A stretch of DNA of 64,000 nucleotides, taken from positions 1 to 64,000 of the forward strand of contig SVQW01000008.1 of NCBI GenBank assembly GCA_015065085.1. Direction: 5' to 3'. The position numbers and the translations under genes are program-made. The notes below the pieces were generated by a model. That model saw only the letters and a list, made by a program, of their open reading frames with translations. It searched no databases and was not told where the DNA came from. This document shows positions 59,235-64,000 of this stretch, one piece after another. The stretch is from Oscillospiraceae bacterium (lineage in GTDB: Bacteria; Bacillota; Clostridia; Oscillospirales; SIG627). Position 1 is the stretch's first letter; each line of letters begins with the position of its first letter.

Positions 59235-59255
59235 CCGAAATTGCGAATTGTGTAT

Positions 59256-59606
59256 TCAGCATAATATCTGCTGTGCAATAAATACCGCTACAACCGCGCC
59301 CAGCGATACCGCTGTAAGACCTCGCTTTAAAAGAGACAGTATTACGGCAACCGCCGCACCGCACAGCGCACATATAAACTGCGGTACAGAAAATGAAGAG
59401 CCTGTCTGGGTGAAAAGGAAAATATCAGGGAAAATAAGTGCCGCCAAAACTCCATATGGAGTGTATGTAAGAAAGGAAAAGATGAATTTTCCCGTCAGCT
59501 TTTTGCGGAAGAGTACCATGGAAACCGCTCTTAACGAGTAGGTCACAACAATCATGACCGCTATGGCAGTTATAAGGTAGCCGAGTGATATTTCACGCAT
59601 TTTCAC
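59256..59606 (-). CDS. azlD: AzlD family branched-chain amino acid exporter subunit
   Basis: A 116-residue membrane protein with four hydrophobic segments and the AzlD pattern: LITAIAVMIVVTYSLRAVSMVLFRKKLTGKFIFSFLTYTPYGVLAALIFPDI (in pieces). It forms the small subunit of the AzlCD exporter for branched-chain amino acids and some analogues. Overlaps azlC by 14 nt. Confidence 0.9.
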   Translation of the reverse strand: MKMREISLGYLITAIAVMIVVTYSLRAVSMVLFRKKLTGKFIFSFLTYTPYGVLAALIFPDIFLFTQTGSSFSVPQFICALCGAAVAVILSLLKRGLTAVSLGAVVAVFIAQQILC

Positions 59607-60306
59607 TCACCTCCATGGGGAACAGCACAGCACCCAGAACGGAAGCCGCCACTCCGCTTATGATAACCGACCAACCGCTCGACAAAAATGAGAAAAAGGG
59701 CACGAATTTTATTATCGAGCTGAATACCACCGCAAAGGCTATAACGCAGGATACGGATTTTGATTTTGCGGCAGGGGGCAGTATTATAGCCACATACATG
59801 GCGTAAAGCGCAATACCCATTGCACTTGTGACAGAGGCGGGGATTATGTCGCCCAGTACGCTTCCGATTATCGTTCCGCCTACCCAGCCTGAGTATGACG
59901 AGAAAATCAGCCCCGCAAAATAGCTGAAGGTGATTTTCTTTTCCGGGGACATGGCTATGGCAAAGTTTTCGTCTGTGTTTCCGAAGGCTATTATAAGCCT
60001 TTGCCATAATTTTATGTCCGGCGGGAGCTTTTGGGAAAGCGAAATGCTCATGAGAAAATAACGGGCGTTTATAACCAAAAGCGCACTGAATATTTCCGCA
60101 TAGGAAGCCAGCACCGAAATAAGGTCAACACCCACAAACTGACCCGTGCCGGTAAGACAGGTCATGGATATAAAGGTGGGTGCCCACAGGGGAAGCCCCT
60201 TGCCTACGGCAATTACACCGAAGGTGACAGAAACCGAAAGATACCCCAGAAATACAGGCAGGGCATCCTTTGCACCCATAAGAAATTGTTGTTTTTTGTT
60301 TTGCAT
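59593..60306 (-). CDS. azlC: AzlC family branched-chain amino acid exporter subunit
   Basis: A 237-residue membrane protein of the AzlC family: GAKDALPVFLGYLSVSVTFGVIA, SMTCLTGTGQFVGVDLI, INARYFLMSISLSQKL and FGNTDENFAIAM are typical. Large subunit of the AzlCD exporter. The ATG at 60306 has AGGTG a few bases upstream; an ATG at 60333 would add residues outside the family alignment. Confidence 0.92.
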   Translation of the reverse strand: MQNKKQQFLMGAKDALPVFLGYLSVSVTFGVIAVGKGLPLWAPTFISMTCLTGTGQFVGVDLISVLASYAEIFSALLVINARYFLMSISLSQKLPPDIKLWQRLIIAFGNTDENFAIAMSPEKKITFSYFAGLIFSSYSGWVGGTIIGSVLGDIIPASVTSAMGIALYAMYVAIILPPAAKSKSVSCVIAFAVVFSSIIKFVPFFSFLSSGWSVIISGVAASVLGAVLFPMEVSENA

Positions 60307-60377
60307 TTTGACACCTGAAAATATAAACGGCATTTATCAGTTTACAATAATATATTATTTGCGGTTTTACTTGGGTC

Positions 60378-60406
60378 ATTATAACATAAAAGATAACAAA
60401 TGTAAA
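60378..60406 (-). promoter_or_regulatory. Promoter of azlCD
   Basis: Minus strand: TTTACA (60406-60401), 17-bp spacer, perfect TATAAT (60383-60378), about 70 nt before azlC. Confidence 0.82.
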
Positions 60407-60509
60407 TACAAAAAACCAAAAAAGCAAAACTTTGATATTTCTGCGCATTTTTTTGATGTAAGCGAAAAATCTTACATGACACAAATAGCGGATCGCCGTG
60501 CGCTAGCAC

Positions 60510-60538
60510 TTGACAAAGAGCTTTGTTTATGGTAAAAT
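60510..60538 (+). promoter_or_regulatory. Promoter of the MFS transporter gene
   Basis: Perfect TTGACA (60510-60515), 17-bp spacer, TAAAAT (60533-60538), about 39 nt before the ATG. Confidence 0.85.
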
Positions 60539-60576
60539 ACCGCTCGTGCAAAAATTTACTTAAAAGGAGCTTTTTA

Positions 60577-61815
60577 ATGATGACACCGAGCAGTATAAAA
60601 AGATTGAAATACGCCTGTTATACCACTAATGTGGGAATGTCGGTGGTTTCCAATATATCCCCTGTGCTGTTTATCACTTTCCGACATATGTATGGAATAT
60701 CCTATTCGCTTTTGGGTGCGCTGGTGCTGATAAACTTCTTCACCCAGATGACAATAGACCTGATTCTTTCGTTCTTTTCGCATAAATTCAATATCCCCAA
60801 GGTGGTAAAATCCATCCCCGTGCTGACCGCGCTGGGACTTGCGGTATATGCCGTGTGGCCGTTCTTTTTCCCCGAAAATGTGTATTTGGGACTTGTTCTG
60901 GGCACATTGATATTTTCGGCATCCGGCGGTTTTACCGAGGTGCTGATAAGCCCCGTTATAGCCGCACTGCCTGCCGATGACCCCGACCGCGAAATGAGTA
61001 AATTGCACTCTGTGTATGCCTGGGGCGTTGTGGGTGTCATTACATTCAGCACACTGTTTCTGGGCATTTTGGGTCAGGATAAATGGCAATGGCTGGTGCT
61101 TATACTGGCGATAATCCCTGTTTTGTCCATTTTCCTTTTTTCGGGCGCAAGCGTGCCCCATATGGATACACCCGAAAAGGCTTCGGGTGCTCTCAAACTG
61201 CTTAAAAACAAGGGCGTGTGGCTGTGCTTTGTAGCCATCTTTTTGGGCGGTGCTTCCGAATTGACTATGGGACAATGGGCATCGGGCTATCTTGAGCAGG
61301 CAATGAAAATTCCCAAGGTGTGGGGCGATATTCTGGGCGTTGCACTGTTCTCGCTGTTTCTGGGAATGGGACGTACCATGTATGCAAAATTCGGCAGAAA
61401 TATGGAAAAAGTATTGCTCCTGGGCGGAATAAGCGCCACGGTGTGCTATTTTACCGCGGCAGTGTCAAATATGGTGTGGCTGGGTCTTGCCGCCTGTGCG
61501 CTTACCGGCTTTTGTGTTTCCATGATGTGGCCCGGCATGCTGGTTGTTGCCTCTGAACGTTTCCCGCAGGGCGGTGTGTTTATTTACGCGCTTATGGCGG
61601 CAGGCGGAGATATGGGTGCATCGGTGGGACCTCAGCTTGTGGGTATTATCACCGACGCGGTGATAGCAAATCCCGCCTCGGTTGCATTCTCTCAAAGCCT
61701 TGCACTTACCCCCGAACAGTTGGGTATGAAGCTGGGTATGCTGGTGGGCATGCTGTTCCCGCTGGTGGCGACGGCGCTGTACATAATAATATATAAAACA
61801 AAAAAGCGGTCTTAG
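60577..61815 (+). CDS. MFS transporter
   Basis: A 412-residue membrane protein with twelve predicted helices in two halves. Visible features are ISYSLLGALVLINFFTQMTIDL, the long LLKNKGVWLCFVAIFLGGASELTMGQWASGYLEQAM starting the second half (in pieces), and MAAGGDMGASVGPQLVG. The pattern resembles sugar/H+ or fucose-type MFS carriers of Clostridia. AAAAGGAG supports the start at 60577 (a second ATG follows at 60580). Being downstream of a glycan locus it could import sugars, but it has its own promoter and the link is only by proximity. Confidence 0.85.
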   Translation: MMTPSSIKRLKYACYTTNVGMSVVSNISPVLFITFRHMYGISYSLLGALVLINFFTQMTIDLILSFFSHKFNIPKVVKSIPVLTALGLAVYAVWPFFFPENVYLGLVLGTLIFSASGGFTEVLISPVIAALPADDPDREMSKLHSVYAWGVVGVITFSTLFLGILGQDKWQWLVLILAIIPVLSIFLFSGASVPHMDTPEKASGALKLLKNKGVWLCFVAIFLGGASELTMGQWASGYLEQAMKIPKVWGDILGVALFSLFLGMGRTMYAKFGRNMEKVLLLGGISATVCYFTAAVSNMVWLGLAACALTGFCVSMMWPGMLVVASERFPQGGVFIYALMAAGGDMGASVGPQLVGIITDAVIANPASVAFSQSLALTPEQLGMKLGMLVGMLFPLVATALYIIIYKTKKRS

Positions 61816-61827
61816 ACCGCTTTTTTG
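61798..61827 (+). terminator. Terminator of the MFS transporter gene
   Basis: AAAAAGCGGTC-TTA-GACCGCTTTTTT; the stop codon of the gene lies inside the hairpin. Confidence 0.9.
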
Positions 61828-61828
61828 A

Positions 61829-61876
61829 GTGATATTGCCTTCGACTTCAAGCCCTATCGTACCTTTATCGATACGC
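61829..61876 (+). repeat. Remnant of dispersed element A
   Basis: AGTGATATT followed by CTTCAAGCCCTATCGTACC and TTTATCGATACG, matching the middle of element A copies (TTCAAGCC, then CGTACCTTTGTACG). The ends of the element are missing. It lies between two terminators in another convergent gap. Confidence 0.65.
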
Positions 61877-61877
61877 T

Positions 61878-61908
61878 AAAAAAGCACTTCTTACGAAGTG
61901 CTTTTTTC
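61878..61908. terminator. Terminator overlapping the end of the 71-residue gene
   Basis: AAAAAGCACTTC-TTAC-GAAGTGCTTTTTT. It contains the stop codon (61891-61893) and the last Ser-Thr-Ser codons of the minus-strand gene. Confidence 0.85.
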
Positions 61909-62106
61909 TATTTCGTTTGCTGTTTTGTTCAGCTTGTCGCCCAGTGTATGCATGGCACTGCCTGCCTTGTGGCGCAAGCATTTTTTCAACTTGTGTGCCG
62001 CACAATTGCAGTCGCTGTTGCTGATTACCATATCCGCCGCGATGCCTGTTGCCAGTGCTGTCATTGCCGCAATAACGCCGACGGCTGTTGCAGAACATAT
62101 TTTCAT
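61891..62106 (-). CDS. Small membrane-associated protein, 71 residues, unknown
   Basis: MKICSATAVGVIAAMTALATGIAAD is one hydrophobic segment; the rest is short and basic, with two Cys (SDCNCAAHKLKKCLRHKAG) and a helical tail GDKLNKTANEIEKS. It resembles the many small clostridial proteins with one N-terminal helix and a basic amphipathic tail, none of known function. GGAGGG stands ideally before the ATG and a terminator follows at once, so it is likely expressed. No homologous neighbour. Confidence 0.65.
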   Translation of the reverse strand: MKICSATAVGVIAAMTALATGIAADMVISNSDCNCAAHKLKKCLRHKAGSAMHTLGDKLNKTANEIEKSTS

Positions 62107-62177
62107 GTTTTTCCCTCCTCAAATAACGGTGCTGTACATATTGTGCCGTTTGAGAAGCGAAAAATTCATGGAAAAAT

Positions 62178-63539
62178 TTAAATTTTCATAAGACCCATGC
62201 CTTCCAGAACGGAAGAAATGAGTATGAATAATATGCAGATGGGAGCTATGTACTTTATGATGACGACAAAAAGCGTTTTTGAACGGAATTTTCCGTCGGT
62301 AAGCTCCACCTCGTCGGTTATTGCCTTGGGCTTGATGACAAAGCCGATGAAGATGCAGGTGAGTATTGCGACTATCGGCATGATGACGCTGTTGGATAAG
62401 AAGTCGAAGAAGGTGAGAAAATCCATGCCAATAAGCTTTATGTGAGCCCATATTCCGTTGCCCAGCGAGGAGGGGATACCCAGAAGCACAGATATCAAAA
62501 GGGTTATGAGGCAAGCGGAAACTCTGCCGATTTTAAAGCGGTCGCGTATAATCGAAACCACTGCTTCCATAAGCGAAATGGAGGAGGTGAGTGCCGCAAA
62601 AAGCACCAGCACGAAAAATACCGTGCCCAAAAATCCACCGCCGGGCATACTGTCAAACACCTTGGGCAGTGTTACGAACATAAGTCCGGGACCTTTGCCC
62701 AGTGCCGCCTGGTCTCCGCCGGAAAATACGAATACTGCGGGGATTATCATAAGTCCCGCAAGAAAGGCTATTCCGGTATCGAAAAGCTCGATGTGACGTA
62801 CCGAGGACTCCAGATTAACGTCTTTTTTCATATATGAACCGTAGGTTATCATAATGCCCATTGCAAGTGACATGGAGTAGAAAAGCTGACCCATTGCCGC
62901 AAGTACGGTTTTGAATGAAAAATGAGAAAAGTCGGGCAGGAGATAGTATTTGATACCATCCATGGCACCCGGCAGGAACATGCAGTAAACCGCTATAAAC
63001 AGCGACAGCACTATAAGCACGGGCATCATTATCTTGCTGACTTTTTCAATACCTTTTTCGACACCGAGAAGCACGACAACCGCCGTTACACCGAGATAAA
63101 TCGCAAACCACAAAAGGGGCTCGGCGGGCTTGCCGATGAAAGCGTTGAAAAATCCGTCATTTGCCGAAGCTGTACTTCCGCCTGTAATGAAGGTTACGAA
63201 ATATTTTGTCACCCAACCGCCGATAACACTGTAATAAGGAAGTATGATAACGGGCACTATGGATTCAAGGTAGCCCAGAAAGGTGAACTTTTTGTTCAAT
63301 GACCTGAAAGCGCCTATGGCGCTGAGACCTGTTTTGCGTCCCAGTGCTATTTCCGCTACCAGAAGTGCAAAGCCGAAGGTGACTGTAAGTATGAGGTAAG
63401 TCAGAAGAAATATACCGCCGCCGTACTGCGCCGCAAGGTAAGGGAAGCGCCAGATGTTGCCCAGACCTACCGCCGAGCCTGCCGCCGCCAGTACAAAGCC
63501 CAGCTTACCCGTAAAACTGCTTCGTTGTTTGTTTTCCAT
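62178..63539 (-). CDS. Sodium-dependent transporter (NSS/SNF family)
   Basis: A 453-residue membrane protein with eleven to twelve helices of the LeuT fold. The Na+/substrate site of helix 1 is AAAGSAVGLGNIWRFPYLAAQYGGG; other family parts are AEIALGRKTGLS, GQLFYSMSLAMGIMITYGSY (helix 6) and FAALTSSISLMEAVVS (helix 8, with the SS pair that binds sodium). Bacterial NSS proteins take up amino acids such as Leu, Trp or Tyr; substrate not assigned. Confidence 0.94.
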   Translation of the reverse strand: MENKQRSSFTGKLGFVLAAAGSAVGLGNIWRFPYLAAQYGGGIFLLTYLILTVTFGFALLVAEIALGRKTGLSAIGAFRSLNKKFTFLGYLESIVPVIILPYYSVIGGWVTKYFVTFITGGSTASANDGFFNAFIGKPAEPLLWFAIYLGVTAVVVLLGVEKGIEKVSKIMMPVLIVLSLFIAVYCMFLPGAMDGIKYYLLPDFSHFSFKTVLAAMGQLFYSMSLAMGIMITYGSYMKKDVNLESSVRHIELFDTGIAFLAGLMIIPAVFVFSGGDQAALGKGPGLMFVTLPKVFDSMPGGGFLGTVFFVLVLFAALTSSISLMEAVVSIIRDRFKIGRVSACLITLLISVLLGIPSSLGNGIWAHIKLIGMDFLTFFDFLSNSVIMPIVAILTCIFIGFVIKPKAITDEVELTDGKFRSKTLFVVIIKYIAPICILFILISSVLEGMGLMKI

Positions 63540-63575
63540 AAGTCAAATTCTCCATTAAAATGTATTATCCCCAAC

Positions 63576-63604
63576 AGTATAACATATTTTTCGGAAAAAG
63601 TAAA
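63576..63604 (-). promoter_or_regulatory. Promoter of the NSS transporter gene
   Basis: Minus strand: TTTACT (63604-63599), 17-bp spacer, TATACT (63581-63576), about 36 nt before the ATG. Confidence 0.78.
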
Positions 63605-63653
63605 TACAAAAGCGGTATTTTATTCATAATATATCCGATATTATGTTTTTTGC

Positions 63654-63682
63654 TTGACTTTGAATGCAAAAAAAGGTATAAT
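63654..63682 (+). promoter_or_regulatory. Promoter of the VanZ-like gene
   Basis: TTGACT (63654-63659), 17-bp spacer, perfect TATAAT (63677-63682), about 21 nt before the ATG. Confidence 0.85.
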
Positions 63683-63703
63683 GAAAAATCGGGGGTGTAT
63701 GAA

Positions 63704-64000
63704 ATGACGACATCAAAAAGAACGGCATTGTGTGCCGTATTGGCGATACTGCTGACGGCATGGACGCTTTTTATATTTTCAAATTCCATGAAAACCAAAG
63801 CGGAGTCCGCGTCCTCCAGCAAAAAGGTGTCCCAGGCGGTAAAGAGCGTTGTAGACCCGAAAAATAAAATACCAGAAGAAAAATTCCATAAATCCGTGAG
63901 AAAAACTGCCCACGTACTGGAATTCTGTGCTCAGGGCATAATTGCCTCGGCGCTTGCATGGATACTGTACGGCAAAAAAAGAAAGCTGCTTTTGCTTTTT
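63704..64000 (+). CDS. VanZ-like family protein, 3' end outside the window
   Basis: The first 99 residues of a membrane protein. MTTSKRTALCAVLAILLTAWTLFIFSNS is helix 1 ending in the VanZ-type FSNS; KSVRKTAHVLEFCAQGIIASALAWIL is the conserved RK-AH-EF segment starting helix 2. VanZ-like proteins are widespread in Firmicutes; the namesake raises teicoplanin resistance, most others are uncharacterised. GGGGGTG 6 nt upstream supports this start over an out-of-frame ATG at 63699. The gene is cut by the window end, not truncated itself. Confidence 0.82.
   Translation, partial: MTTSKRTALCAVLAILLTAWTLFIFSNSMKTKAESASSSKKVSQAVKSVVDPKNKIPEEKFHKSVRKTAHVLEFCAQGIIASALAWILYGKKRKLLLLF

Overview
The window looks like a chromosomal segment of an anaerobic Gram-positive bacterium of class Clostridia (Bacillota), most likely an uncultured gut-type lineage of moderate GC content. 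Pointers are the set of housekeeping genes (mini-RNase III, proB without a PUA domain, U32 peptidase, dut, pth, mfd), consensus sigma-A promoters with 17-bp spacers, strong AGGAG ribosome binding sites, lipoproteins and S-layer-homology (SLH) proteins. No rRNA, tRNA, CRISPR array or transposase gene was found. The assignment to a family is not possible from sequence reading alone.

Layout. 1-3.1 kb is visibly more AT-rich than the rest and holds small accessory genes (DUF4375 protein, split chromate transporter, a membrane protein with GYDxxG repeats), each followed at once by an ~80-bp repeated element in the same orientation; a dead EamA transporter fragment closes this part. 3.1-7.6 kb carries metabolic genes (sugar-phosphate isomerase-like, YeiH exporter, HAD phosphatase, C_GCAxxG_C_C protein, CE15-like esterase). 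7.7-9.6 kb has an sdpI/sdpR pair with a clear double operator, and an EamA transporter. 9.7-10.3 kb has a candidate structured RNA and four ~100-bp tandem repeats. 10.4-12.8 kb holds two PrsA-like lipoproteins. 12.9-19.1 kb is a six-gene minus-strand operon (proB, mrnC, capA-like, HTH/cupin regulator, acyl-CoA synthetase, trehalase-fold hydrolase). 19.3-28.4 kb is a plus-strand run of U32 peptidase, dut, pth, mfd, an HTH protein, a DUF4062 protein and an inositol-monophosphatase homologue.

28.4-57.5 kb is an accessory extracellular glycan locus. Two tandem ~1,685-residue secreted SGNH esterases each carry four beta-sandwich modules; two convergent secreted proteins of 1,240 and 1,392 residues combine related modules, three internal SLH repeats and a TIM-barrel-like hydrolase domain; with them come a TIR protein, an AraC regulator, a creatininase homologue, a GH20-like and a GH123-like hydrolase and a PHP phosphoesterase. 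Together they suggest capture, deacylation and cleavage of a hexosamine-rich polysaccharide at the cell surface. 57.5-64 kb returns to ordinary genes: a membrane protein, LUD protein, azlCD, an MFS transporter, a tiny membrane protein, an NSS sodium symporter and a VanZ-like gene cut by the window end.

Intergenic DNA is unusually structured. A ~230-bp dispersed element (28.8 kb, 52.3 kb, remnant at 61.8 kb) always lies between convergent genes, and its two long copies lie between duplicated pieces of a locus-specific terminator. Two large mosaic palindromes (28.5 kb and 40.9 kb) are built from short hairpins separated by a repeated GATAT-type tag. These, the 9.8-kb RNA candidate and the early cassette-like repeats are the best leads for undescribed biology.
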